Assembly (NCBI GenBank): GCA_013396755.1
Contig: VWZF01003025.1
Coordinates: 1,179,002-1,243,001 of the forward strand
From: Sclerurus mexicanus
Taxonomy: Eukaryota; Chordata; Aves; Passeriformes; Furnariidae
DNA: 64,000 nucleotides
Reading direction: 5' to 3'
Under the pieces are notes generated by a model. That model had not been told where the DNA came from, made no database searches, and saw only the letters and a list, made by a program, of their open reading frames with translations. Every line of letters starts with the position of its first letter. Within the stretch, counting starts at the first letter, position 1. Positions 1-12,116 of this stretch are shown piece after piece. The translations under genes were made by a program, and so were the position numbers.

Positions 1-1059
1 TATTTAAATTTTCAATGAATTTTAACATTTAAATCGATCTCTTCAAGTCCTATGAAAATATCGAGACCTGACACCATTAAAGAATCTCTTCTAATGTATA
101 GAAGTGGAAGAGGGAACTCCTAATTCTCTTTCTAGCTCTGCTACAGCCACTGTATACCCTATGTTTCTTTTATTCTCTACCCTTTAGGCCTCTTCAAACT
201 GCCATCACTCAAAACATTTGAGCTCTGTGTGGCTATAACACCCCTAGGACCTCTAAGATAAACAACAATGCAAATATCTCCATGTGCTTTCCACTGCTTC
301 CCACTCAGAGCTGAAGAAATCAAGCTGGAGGTGCACAAGTTTAAACACACTGATAATTGCTTGAGTATTATTTTTCTTGCTTATTTTTGAGGGTGAACCT
401 GTGCTGGGGCACCTCTGGCATCATCCACAGCCCCTGAGCTGTTTCACAGGCACAGGGTGACCATTCTCTGCCTTGGGCCACAGACACCCGGAGGAGCAGC
501 TTTAAGGGAGTGATTTATCCTTCCCTCCCACCGTATTTCTTGGCTTTTGTGCAGGTTTTTAATTTCACAAGCACATTGAGAGAGAGATGAGATGAGACGG
601 ATGAGATCAGCACGGGATTTCTGCAGCTGAACAGTTCCACAGGGATCACCTGAGGGAATCCATTAGAGGCCCTAAAGGCAGATACGGTTTTGAACAATGA
701 ATCTTTAGAATTGTTTAATGAATATTAGATTACATTAAATATACAGGTTACATCTGAAGCCTGACTAAAGCAACCAGCTACTGACATTTATTTTGCTTTG
801 GAAAGAAATGGAGACAAGAACAAACTGAAGGCTACTGAATTGCTGTTGGTTCTTGCTCTCGCTTCAGAGCGGGTTACTCACAGGAATAAAAAACCTCCCA
901 GAGACAAGTGCTGGTTTCAGTGAAATGAAAAAGAACTACAGAGCAGACAAACAGCCCTGCTCACGCTCCTCCCAGGTGCCAGCCTTATGCCAACCTGTCT
1001 CACCTGAGGCAGAGACGGGCAAGCACCAGAGCTCTGCACTGTGGTTTTAGGGGTCCACA
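1..1059. other. Non-coding unique DNA
   Basis: I see no gene, repeat family or RNA gene here. Open frames are all short (about 60 codons) and resemble nothing I know. The base composition is AT-rich and ordinary for the intergenic or intronic DNA of a bird. Confidence 0.6.
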
Positions 1060-1310
1060 GCCGAGTTCCTCGCTTACGCTCTATCTTCCAACAACCACAG
1101 CGTGGCACTGTGACATTCCGACTGCAAACATGGATTTATTTCCCTCGAGCCAGGCGACGGCTCGCGATGAAAACCACGGAAAAGCACATGTGGTGGATGA
1201 CAGGTCCTCTAAAAGAACGGCTTCGTCCTACAGCAGCGCTCCCATCAGGCTGCATCATTTACAGTCACGGAGAAGGCTCCCATCCCAGGGTGTCCCCAAG
1301 GTGCGTGGCT
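1060..1310. other. Short CpG-retaining segment
   Basis: By eye, about sixteen CpG dinucleotides occur in roughly 250 bases, close to what the local GC content predicts, while the surrounding DNA is CpG-depleted. Examples are the clusters around 1140-1170 and 1220-1240. In vertebrates such retention usually means germline hypomethylation, as at promoters or enhancers, or very recent insertion. Two overlapping plus-strand open frames cross it (1041-1376 and 1130-1420, the second from an ATG), but neither resembles a known protein. It may be a small regulatory element or an untranslated exon. It is too short for the classical CpG-island definition. Confidence 0.3.
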
Positions 1311-4300
1311 GCAATCCTGAGAGCTGGGTTACTGCCAGGAGCTGCTGTGTTTGGGGACTGTGGAAAGGGAAGATAGCACAACTGCTTTTGCTCAGTTCTG
1401 AAAAAACCCCACCGTCCTAGTGCTAACATTTTATAGTCGATGAAACTCTTCTGCCAAACCAGTATTTTCTATCAGAAAAAGAACGAAAATAGAGCTCCAG
1501 CCTCCACGTGGACACCAAAAAGTCCTGGCCCGCTCCAAGGAGTATTACTGTACCATTGTACAACATTTGACAAGAGGCCCCTGAATTCTGAAACAGATTT
1601 GTACTTGTAGATCATGGGATGGAACAAAACGATCACTCGGCATTCTCAAACTAGTTTACAATAAATATTACAGCCAGCAAGAAACTTTATTATGGAAAGC
1701 GTTACACCGGTTTTATTGACTGGTGTCCAACCAAGACCTTCCAAAGTGGGTTGTTGGTCGGTTTGGGGCTTTTTATTCTCCATCTTAGCGTAATATAAGC
1801 TCACAAAAGGCTGCAGCCCTTCAGTCCCTGTGTCTAAAGGGATGGATTGTCACAAAGCTGTTCTGGGGGCTGTCACAGCACCACTTCATGTATCTCGTGG
1901 CTCTCAATTGAAATACTGATCGAGTCTGGCCCGACTCCATTTTAACAATTAAAGTTTCAAGGTGACATGCTATGGCATAACATTAAGCATAGATTTCATT
2001 TGTCCTTCATTAATAATCAACCTTACAGTCAAATATCCATTAACATGAACTGCATAATAAAATCAACAACAATTTCAAATGAATTCCCATATGAACAAAA
2101 CATTTCAAATGCTTAATATTTCACACTCCTCTTTCAGCAGATACAGTTCAGTAACAGTGTAGGTCTTTGAAATCTTCATAATGCTTTTTATCTTTTGAAA
2201 TGAAACATTTCCCTTAGACTTTCATATCGCCCTTATTACTTTACATCGGTGCCAAGTCAATTCCCTTTCTGGATTACATCTTTTCTCTCACATCTCCTTT
2301 ACTATTTAACAAACAAATTCTTTTCTCTGGATCTTCTCTGGGTATTTACTAACAAAATACTCTGTTCTAAATGAAATTAGCAGAATCAGATGCTAAGGCA
2401 GCCCTCCTCTGCTCCATAGACTGACATGTACAATAAGTAAAAATTCAGAGATAGAAATGCATCAAACTAGCAAAATTAACAGTTGGCTTTCTATATATAA
2501 CTTGGCAACGTAGACCCACCGGTGTACTGAATTATTATGAGAATAATCCTTCAACAATGCAAATTTACATCCCTTTCACTGTCCTTCAGATTTATTTTTT
2601 TTTCCCCCTGAACAATAAAGATTCAACCCACTCTGCACATTTGACCTGGTGCTATTCTGTTGGGGAACACAACGGCTCCCAAGAACAAAACTCCCAGCAA
2701 TTATCATCGTTAATAAAGAATATTTTCCCAGTTGTGGCTGGAGCCTGGTAAGACTTCAGCTTTAGCAGTGTGGTTGCTTGTATTCTGCAGAGTAGAGGGG
2801 ACTTTGTCATGCTCAAAATCTGCGCTTTTGATGTTAACTAACTTCCTATAAAACCCTGTGAATGCCAGATAAGGAGGCTTTTACCTGAGAGCAGCTAAGT
2901 CTGATAAGTGAGGTGTTTGATTAAGCTCAACTAAGATTAGGAGAAAGTTATTGATGCCTTATCTCAAAAGGACTATTCAGTTAGACAGCTATCTCAGGAA
3001 GGAGCCCTCCTTTTTCTCTACTTGACAAAGCCAGAATTCAACCATTTTAAATCCAATCCACTTACAGAGCCCAGACAATACTATTCATTTACCAGAGTTG
3101 AAGTTGCTGCATTTCTACGGCAGATTAGGACAATATTTATTACGAGATCCAGAGCAGTACATATGGAATTCTCAACCATTAAACATTTTAGACAACGAAG
3201 ACTTCCCAACATTTCTCTATCTTGAGACGAAAGCACATAATTTTTAAATTACTGCTTCCATTACATAACACTCCCCTGAACATAATGCAAAGCAATTTCC
3301 CAGTACTTTATAAAATCTATTCCTTTAGGCTACCATTTACATCCTAGGAATTACAGCCATCTCAAGCATTTGCATGAAGAACATTAATATGTAAAATGGG
3401 ACATAGAACTTCAGCAACTGAAAAGCCCTGTGCTCATAAAAACCCACGCCCCCCTTCTCGTGTGCCCTTGTGCAGTCCAAGCAGCAACAAACCCCTCTTC
3501 CCACTGCTGGCTCCTTGGAGGGGTGGGGTTTTTTTCCATTCCAAGTTTGGAAGTCTCCTGTTGCTCAGACAGCACAAGCAATTCCAAGAGAGGAGTCCTG
3601 GATTCTAGGAATGGTTTGTGAAAATACTGGTGCTGTTGAACACGGACAGAACAAAGTGCCAGACCCTGAACCACTGTGTTGTATGACCAAAATGTCTCCT
3701 CTTCTCCCTGCAGCCCAGGGGACCCTAAAATTGGGCTGAGCTGAGTCTGCACCTTTGTTCTCAGCACCCCCTGTCCCATCCCTGCCCCTCCAGCTGCCTG
3801 CTCGGCGTGTCTGCTTGTTGCACATCTCATACCAAGGTGGATGGTTCTCAAAATATTGCTCGTCTAATGAGCAGCTCTCTCCTGCACACTTCAGCATGCG
3901 TTTGAGTGGCCCCAAACTTCTAGGGAACCTGATTTATTCTTGCTGGAATGAAGTGAGACCACACTTGGACTCTTACTGAACTTGACCTTCTCTGTCTCCT
4001 TCTGTAAATTGCCTGACACACTGCTGGAAGTACACAGACTTAGTCAAGAAATTGTAATTATCAAAATGCATGAAACTGGAGATACAATTTGCACTTGTTC
4101 ATCACACCATTTCATTTCCACACTGTTGTGTTTTTTTCTCATTTTAATTGAGTTACTAGGCTGCAAATTAGAGTCACATAGCATTCCTGCTTTGTTGTTC
4201 TTGCTTAAAGCAGTCATCTGTTAGGTATCCCACTGAAATAGCTGCATTCTTCCTGTAAGGGATATTTAACTTTCCTTGCTAATCCCGACTGCAATAGCTA

Positions 4301-5202
4301 TTTTAACAATGGCTTACTATTAGTTCTCTTATTTTCCAGACCGTGCCCGCTTTCAACATACAAAAGAGAGTGCTAAAAAACCCACCCTAATATTGCAGGT
4401 ATCTGTTGTGAATAGACTTTTGAGATCATAATGAAAAAAATGCAGATACGATCGCTGGAATTTGTGCAAGTAAGCAAACTAAACAAAGCCAGGTAGTGCT
4501 GTATTTATCTAGCACAAATATGTATGTTCCTCAAATATGAAAAGAAAGTATTGATTTGCCACTGATACAATCTCTGTTTCCTCCAAGCACTACTGGCTTA
4601 AAGCCCTTTCTGGAGTATACTCTTGTTGATCATCAAATACAACACATTTCTACATCAGCAGCGTAGGAGGGAAGATTATTCCTCTGAGAATTACTGTATT
4701 CAAGAGGCAAGTGATAATATCATCACAAAATAGACAAGTTACATTTAAAATTAAATAAAATAACGCACCAGAGGCTTCTGCATCTCCTAATGCTTTTTTA
4801 TTTGACAAACTTGTCTCCAACTGGATCAGGCAGAGCAGTGCTTTAGTCCCATGAATTTTTAATTTGGTTTCATCAAAACTGTGCTGAATTCTTCCTACCT
4901 TTTCCCCATGCAGACTTAAAAACAGCTTACTGAATTTGTACAGTCAGACAAACTAAAGTAGGCTCAAAACTCCAGATGAAAGCTTTGGGTTTACCTGTCA
5001 GTAAATAAACATTCTTTGCTTAGAGCTCATCTTTTGGCAAGGCAGGAAATTCACTTGTTGGCAAATTTCATTCCCATGCTACATTCCTTTCATAGGAGGT
5101 TGTAGGGCTCAAAGGCATTTCAGCATCTTTCTGTCTTGCAGAAAGAAAAATGTCACCCACAAACCACTTCACCCTTATTAAAAGTCTGCACTCCATCCAG
5201 GC
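1311..5202. other. Non-coding unique DNA
   Basis: No recognisable feature. There are short open frames on both strands around 3400-3980, in a somewhat GC-richer patch, but they overlap on both strands, show no recognisable motif and look like chance. No repeat family was recognised by eye. Confidence 0.55.
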
Positions 5203-5612
5203 CATAGAATCACAGAATGGTTTGGGCTGGAAGGGACACTAAAGACCATCCAGTGCCCCCCCCTGCCATGGGCAGGGACACCTCCCACCAGCCCAGGTTG
5301 CTCCAAGCCCCGTCCAACCTGGCCTTGGACACTCCCAGGGATGCAGTGGCAGCCACAGCTTCTCTGGGCACCCTGTGCCAGGGCCTGCCCACCCTCCCAG
5401 CCAAGAATTTCTTCCCAATAGCCAAGCTAAATTTCCCATCTCTCAGTTTGAAGCCATTCCCCTTGTCCTGTCACTCCAGTTCCCTAGGAACAGTGTAGCA
5501 CCCATGTAGACTCCTTCAGATCCTGGAAGGTGCTGTGAGGTCTCCACACAACCTTCTCTTCCCCGGACTGAACAGCCCCAGCTCTCTCAGCCTGTTTCCA
5601 TAGGGGAGGTCA
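5203..5612 (-). mobile_element. CR1 LINE, 3' end, 5'-truncated
   Basis: The element lies antisense. At its left edge is the 3' terminal repeat (CATAGAATCACAGAATGG at 5203-5220), followed by the GGAAGGGAC block, the CCATGGGCAGGGACACC block near 5265-5282, the TTGCTCCAAGCCCC block near 5300, and the AGCCACAGCTTCTCTGGGCA block near 5350. It ends in the 'CTGAACAGCCCCAGCTCTCT' segment near 5570-5590. This is the order of the CR1 3' untranslated region read backwards. About 400 bases remain, so the copy is strongly 5'-truncated and has no reverse-transcriptase domain. The open frames over it (5217-5498 + and 5210-5425 -) are artefacts of its GC-rich body. It serves as the in-window reference for the other copies of this type. 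Confidence 0.93.
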
Positions 5613-8600
5613 CCAGTTTCACACAAATAGTTCTTCTCCAAGAAATGGTCATTCTGAGTAGTGTATTATCTGTTCTTCTGCACTGAGCTGACTGTCTCAT
5701 GACACAAAACATTCACGTGAAGGAACTGTTCTTTTGGCAGAACCATTGTGGTGACACTTTCCACCGTGAGAACTACCAGGGACTTTGAGTTTCAATTAAG
5801 CGCAGGGCAGTATTAAAGTACTGTAAAGAACACAGAAGATTTCTGTAGAGTTTACTTGATAAATGCAGTTTAGGTTTAATTTTCCATTCATCCCTTCCTC
5901 CTCCTGGAGAGGCAGAACTTAATTCATTTTGCATGCAAGCAGTAACCATTCTGGTTAGTATGAAGAAACTATTTCAGACTGTCAACATGCATCTAGGGGA
6001 GCCTTGAGACAGAGTGGGAGACAAATTGACCAAACGTTGATTTATAACAACAGTCAGCCAGAGAAGGCAGAAATGTGAAAACAGTGCAAGCAGAGTGTGA
6101 AACCCAAACCTGAACTGTCAGGGAACTGAAAGAACAACCAGATGCTTTCTGCAGTGACATAAATCGAAGCAGAAGTCACCAGGCAGAGATATAAGCAATG
6201 CTACCACTACACGTAAATAATCTGACTTACTCTAAGAGAGTTGTTCTGTGGTGCTGAAACCAACTGCTGCTTGCATAAATCACATCCCTTCTCAGACACA
6301 AACAGGGTGGAACAAGCATTCTTCAGAGAGAGGAAACTGTCGCAGAGTTGGAGTATTCTCTCCTGCTAGAAATGTAATCTAGGGCAAAGAAATTGGCACA
6401 TTCACGGTCTGAAAGAACGCCAGTGGATTGGAGAGGAGCTCCTGCTGGCACCCCTCTTTCAATTTATCCCCAAGTATCACATGAGCATTATTGTTAGCGC
6501 TCCCATTCTGCAAGAAGAGATGAAGAAATTGGTCACAGACCAGCTAGAGACCAGTCAAACAAATGAGCAGGCTAAAAACTACGGTGGCAATAACTCCTAA
6601 GTGCACCTATCACAGCTTTCCATGATGCATGAATATATATTGAATTCTACAGCTGACTGGAATTCCATTGTTCCTGTAAGCCAACAGCAATCATTAAGCA
6701 ATAATCAGCTAAAATATCTGTAGTCTTCTGTGTTTCGGAGTATAGAACTGATATATTCTATGCTCGTATCACATGGCAAGCTAGTCTCTTAAAGTGAGAT
6801 TTTATACAGGCACCCTAAGAAGTTCATTCTGAAAGAATGGTATCACTACTCCTTATCAAAGCCTTCAAATATGTGAACACTAATTTGGAAAAGAGTATCT
6901 CCAAAAGCTACTTCTGAGGTCACCATGCACTCAATGATTAGGTCTGCTTAACCTCCCCTATATTATTTTCATTATTTAAAAAAAAAATTAAAATACTGTG
7001 CAAGTCTTAACATCAAAAATTTAATCTCCAAGCTCTTCTCAAAGGATACCACATATTGATGAACTGAATTAGTTATTACCTTTGTGCAACAAGGCAAAAG
7101 CAAAAAACCCCCACTCGTTTTCCTCAAGCAGTTCAAACTTGGAGAAAGGCATCAGACTCTACAGGGAACCATCTTCCCTCAAAGCAAATACCAATTCAGT
7201 CAACAAGAGAAAAGTAACATAATACTTGGATATATCTCAACTTTTCCACTTGTTTACTTTGTTCATGCTTTAATGCAAGAAATAAATGCTACTTTCTCTA
7301 TAGGCCTTTTTCATATAAAGGTACAAATACATGGAGAGCATTACTGGGAAAAGAGAACAAGTGTGTTTTAGCCCTACACAGCCTTTTTCACCTTGCCAAG
7401 AAATGTACACTCTACAGAGACATGAAGCAAGACAAGGGGAAAAAAAGGGTATCGCGTTGAGGTACGAGATAAAGGTCAGCAAATCACAGGAGCATTCTTA
7501 TGTCAAGACTGAGCCACAGGGTAAATTACTCTGAGCCCCACTGAGCGCCCACACAAAGTTGGTTGGAGGCTCAGAACCTGCACAAACTGGTCTGCTGGCA
7601 AAGGGTGGGACTCAAAACCATGAACTCAAATCACTCCCAAGCAGGTAATAATAAAAAACCACAATGTCCCTGCAAAGCTTGAAAATATTCACAAATAGAA
7701 GAGAGAAGAATATGTTAGTTTCAGCCACTTTCTGTAAGCAATCATTTAAACAGACACAAAACTTAGTGGAATGTTTCCCACTGCATGGAAACTTTTCAGA
7801 ACAATCATGTCAGAAACCAGAGGCACTCTCTACCCCACCGCCCCAAACTAAAAATAACCCCATCTGCTTCTGAGACAGCCCTTTGTTGTTTCTAGTATTC
7901 CTTGCTTCTTGAACGCTTCAATTTTGTCATCACATTTGTTTTGGCAGGTAGATTCATTTACAACTTTGAGAGTAGTTTGAACTGTTTCATTCTCTCTCCC
8001 TATTTCGACTATGTTGAAAGATTTGCCTTTAAAAGAGGTTTTATGACAGCATAAAATGGTGATCTGACTGTAACGCTCAAAGGGATGAAAGGCAAGTACA
8101 ACATGCCTTAACCTGAAACTCAGCACAGAAAAAAACACTACAAATATTAAAAAAAAAAAAGCAGAAATTCAGGCTTTTTGTCACTTCTCTTTATCGTCAT
8201 TTTGCCTTTCATGTTTTATGTGAATGTGTTGGGAAACAGAGGGCCACGGGATTAAACCAACAAGACTTAACATTCGTTTCAAGAGAAGACTAGAAGAAAC
8301 AAAAGGTGCTGAATGAGAGATCACATTCAATGTCCACACACAGAAACAGTCTGATTCATGAATAAATGCCTGAGTTTGACAGAGCAGCTGGGAAACACTG
8401 CAATATTATTACATTTTCTAGAAAGAGCAGAGCATCTGAGGTTTGAAGAGACAACAGAAAATATGAAGGCTAGGAAGACATTTCGGTGTTGTTATAGATA
8501 TTTCCTTCTTTTTAAGGAGCAAGGAAAATTTGGAAAAATGCAAAGACTCAGTTTCCAGCTTCTGTTACTTTTAGAAGCCCAAGACAGACTTTGTTTTGTA

Positions 8601-8828
8601 GTCTTAACCTGAGAGAAGCCGAACTCCCTGTAGATGCTGTGACTTTGTCACTGTACATGAAAATATCAGGATTTAGGATTCATGGCACTGAAAAAACACA
8701 TGTTGCATAAAAGCGTATCTTGAAAAGCAGTTAAAAATATGAGAGGCAGGAAGTAAATTCCTGCTTGTCATCCACTAAGAAAATGTATGAGAGCTTCATG
8801 CATTACTCCAAACTTACAACTGGAGAAG
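5613..8828. other. Non-coding unique DNA
   Basis: No gene or repeat family recognised. There are only short A-runs (for example 6978-6986 and 8149-8160) and open frames under 100 codons without recognisable motifs. Confidence 0.55.
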
Positions 8829-9188
8829 ACAGTCTGGAGAAGAGAAGGCTCTTGGGAGACCTGAGAGCCCCTTCCAGTGCCCAGAGGGGCTCCAGAAGAG
8901 CTGGAGAGGGACTTGGGACAAGGGCCTGGAGTGCTAGGACAAGAGGAATGGCTTCCCGCTGCCAGAAGGCAGGCATAGATGGGATATTGGGAAGGAATCC
9001 TTCCCTGGGAGGGTGGGCAGGCCCTGGCATAGGGTGCCTGGAGAAGCTGTGGCTGCCCCTGGATCCCTGGGAGTGTCCAAGGCCAGGTTGGATGGGGCTT
9101 GGAGCAACCTGGGCTACTGGAAGGTGTCCCTGAGGAACTGGATGATCTTTAAGGTCCCTTCCAACCCAAACCATTCTGTGAGTTTATG
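8829..9188 (+). mobile_element. CR1 LINE, 3' end, 5'-truncated
   Basis: A sense-oriented CR1 tail. It begins in the CTGGAGAAGAGAAGGCTC block near 8834, runs through GAGCTGGAGAGGGACTTGGG (8897-8916) and GATATTGGGAAGGAAT near 8980, then AGAAGCTGTGGCTGCCCC near 9042 and GGTTGGATGGGGCTTGGAGC near 9085. It ends with AAGGTCCCTTCCAACCCAAA and CCATTCTGTG at 9151-9180. The usual CCATGGCAGGG block is missing between about 9130 and 9140, a small internal deletion relative to the copy at 49.2-49.6 kb. The 122-123 codon frames on both strands here are repeat artefacts. Confidence 0.93.
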
Positions 9189-11932
9189 AACTCTACACAA
9201 AATACACCGATCAGCAATGCCCTCTTGTTGGTTCTCCATCTCTTATCACCCTTTGACCACTCAGCACACACCTATCACTCAAAAGCTTACCGTAACAAAT
9301 AAAAAGACCTGTCAACACCCATTCTTCACGACTTCTTTTTGTTTGGCCATCAAAGAAATTACTTAAAAATGCAAAGGTCTGTGGATCGTGCAAGTGAAGA
9401 TGTGCCAGATCCCACTGCACTGAAAAGCGCTCCAGGAACGCGGAGGAGCTGCTTCACTTCGGCTCCTCTCCAACAGCTGCCCGTGTGCGTGTTCTTAACC
9501 TCTAACAAGCAAAGAGTGAATCAGCTCAGCTTAGTCTGAAATGAACTTCATCTACATCGTTTTTCTTGCTTTTGATAATGGCAGGCAAGTATCCAGCACA
9601 GCAGGGACATTTATCTTAGTCAGCGTGGCAGCTGAGCATTACCTGTGACTCAAGTCACAGGATGACACCAGAACCCAGAAGCCAAAGGTCTTTGGGGGCA
9701 AACAGGCAGCAGAAAACAGACTTTTCTTCATGTCTTAAGCAGCTTTCAAGGATACATTCAACTCTGCCAGGAGAAAACTACCTGCCAATTTACTGAGGAA
9801 ACACTATTGCCTGTACAGTTCCATTCTTTCTTTACCGCAGTATCAAAATTGCCTTAACGCCACTGGAAACAAAAAAAATATATATATATATAAAGGTGTT
9901 TTAGGCTTTTACATCAATACTGATCATCACTACCCTCTCATACTTCAGCACAACGCTCAGAGAAGTCCTGGCTCTCTTCCATGTTCTCTATAACACTTCA
10001 GGACCTGTTGCATCCCAGGCTGATTAAACATATACTTATTTCAGATTGAGAGTAATATGCTGAATTATTGCAGTGAATAATCCTTTTGTCTTGAAAATAC
10101 AATTCATATATTTTTGCTTCATAGCAGATAAATTAATTACAATAAAAGAGGTGGTGTTTGGTGTTTTTTTTAATAACCTGTTCAAAATTATGACTAAATT
10201 ATGACAGGAGAGGCAATTCCGGAGCCACAAGTTTTATTCCCCAGACTACTAAATTTGCCACTTAAGTGAGAGCTGGAATATTGTTTGCGAACTTCCACAA
10301 AGTGTGGACTTTGTACAAGGATAAATAACATGAATAGCAATGAACAGATCTGTAAGCGGAAAATAAAGTGGATTTAAACATGCTCCCACATTTTACTCAG
10401 GAAAATAATGACTTCACAAAATCCCTTATTGTTATTGATTGCAGAATTCATTACAGAATAAATGACTTATTCCAACTATGATTTTAATGACTTAGTCTTA
10501 AACCAATCATCGAGATTAAAAGGCTGATGCTAATTTCACTCTTCTATTTAACAGAAAGTTATCATGGTTTATTCATCAGTTATTAATATATCTGTTCTAT
10601 CAAAACATAATAGTCATAAAAAAGAGGGTAAAGGGGTAGACAGAAGGTTCATTTCTTAGAGCACATACAACATTGCTCTGTTTTCCTTACAGTAGCTCTT
10701 TCTTTTCTGCACAGCGATCACAGCAAAATTCCATATGCCACTCTATTGGAAAATTAATTCCTGCATTCTAATTAAAAATATTTCCAGTTTATACTTGTAG
10801 CTGGCTTTGCTTTGTATTCCCATTCCTTCAGTGCAAACCAGTGCACCGGGACAGGATTAGAGACTTCACTTCCAGCACGCAGAACCCACAGCCCTCCCTT
10901 CAAGCAGGGATTTAACTACCCGGAGGAGGTACTGCAGTTTCTCTAGGCAGACTGCAACTTATTTGTTTCCTTCCTTTTGCTCCCCAAACATGACTGGACT
11001 CAAATCTGACACCACATCTCACCAAGTAAAATTAATCACCAAGCTTTTTATTGCCCCCGCAGAGATTTCCTTACTTTGCATTAAAAAAAAAAGGTGGTTA
11101 TAATGGTCTAGCTTTTGATACACAGAAATAATTTATACCAAGCAGATTCCGACCATTTACATGACATCTCTTCACTCTGAAGTCATCTGGAAATGTTACA
11201 CAAGCTTTTATTAAATTTCTGCTACTGAAATCATTAAAGTTGGGCCTGAAATGCTTTCAGTACTGTTGTTTTCTCACTTACCCATATATTTACTACTTTC
11301 TGGTTTTCTCCAGCACTCATAAATTAAGCAAAACAATTTACAATTCTGTTAGAAATCTTAGAAATTACAAATTTGCAAGTTTTTAATCTCTAGATTTTGC
11401 CTAGGAACATACTGGAGTGAATCTCAGCTTCAAAATTTGAACAAAAATTTCAAAGCCTTTAAATCTGAGCATCACTCCTATTTTTTTAAAAAAAGCAGGA
11501 ACTCAGCAATGCAGCACATGTTCACAGGCAAAGGGTTTGGGTTCTTTTTTCGAACCACTTCATTATTTTAAATGAAAGAAAGCACCTGCTTGAGTGCTAA
11601 CAATGGAAGAACAATTTTGATCTCAGTTACTCAACCACTAAAAATAAACAATTTGCCTGGAGTCAATTATATAAGATTACAAATAGACACACGTTCAGAA
11701 TCTCCTAACTGCAGCTAATCAAGGAAATTGGAAAGGTATGATGCCTCTCAACTAGTGAAATCAAAAGCCATAAAAAACAGATGGGAGCAGAAGATCTCAG
11801 AATGCAACAGTTTGCACCATATTCCGAGTTCTCACAGACCAACAGATCCAGCAAGTTGGGCTGTGGGGCTTTGCAAACTTTGAGAAGGAAAGAGGCTCTT
11901 GGTTCCGTGTTTCAGATATTTACTTGTGCATT
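9189..11932. other. Non-coding unique DNA
   Basis: AT-rich DNA with no gene or recognised repeat family. A short (AT)n run follows an A-run at 9871-9892. The stretch 10030-10620 is especially AT-rich. Confidence 0.55.
9871..9892. repeat. A-run plus (AT)n microsatellite
   Basis: Eight A residues run into about seven AT dinucleotides. This is a simple low-complexity repeat. Confidence 0.85.
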
Positions 11933-12116
11933 TCAGGAGGAATTTGTGCCTGGAAAGGGTGGTCAGGCCTCAGAAGGGGCTGCCCAGGGAGGGTTGGAGT
12001 GCCCAGCCCAGGAGGTGCCCAAGGCAGGACTGGGGTAGCACTCAGTGACAAGGTGGGCATCGGGCACAGAGTGGGCTTGGAGAGCTTTTCCAACCTGGAT
12101 GATGCTGTGATCATCT
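11933..12116 (+). mobile_element. CR1 LINE 3' fragment, second subfamily
   Basis: A sense fragment with the AATTTGTGCCTGGAAAGGGT block (11941-11960) and a CAGGCCTCAGAAGGGGCTGC block. It then has the GGAGGTGCCCAAGGCAGGAC block and ends in a TTTTCCAACCTGGATGATGC terminus near 12087-12106. The same blocks occur reverse-complemented in the copy at 43555-43985, so the two belong to one subfamily, distinct from the '..CCAACCCAAACC' type. Only about 180 bases remain. The two plus-strand open frames and one minus-strand frame here are artefacts. Confidence 0.85.

Noticed and set aside
3411..3980. Overlapping frames of 60-146 codons on both strands
   Set aside because: Heavily overlapping in several frames in a GC-richer patch, without any motif. 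Looks compositional.
8765..9174. 122-123 codon frames on both strands
   Set aside because: They lie on the CR1 at 8829-9188. Openness on both strands is a property of the repeat.
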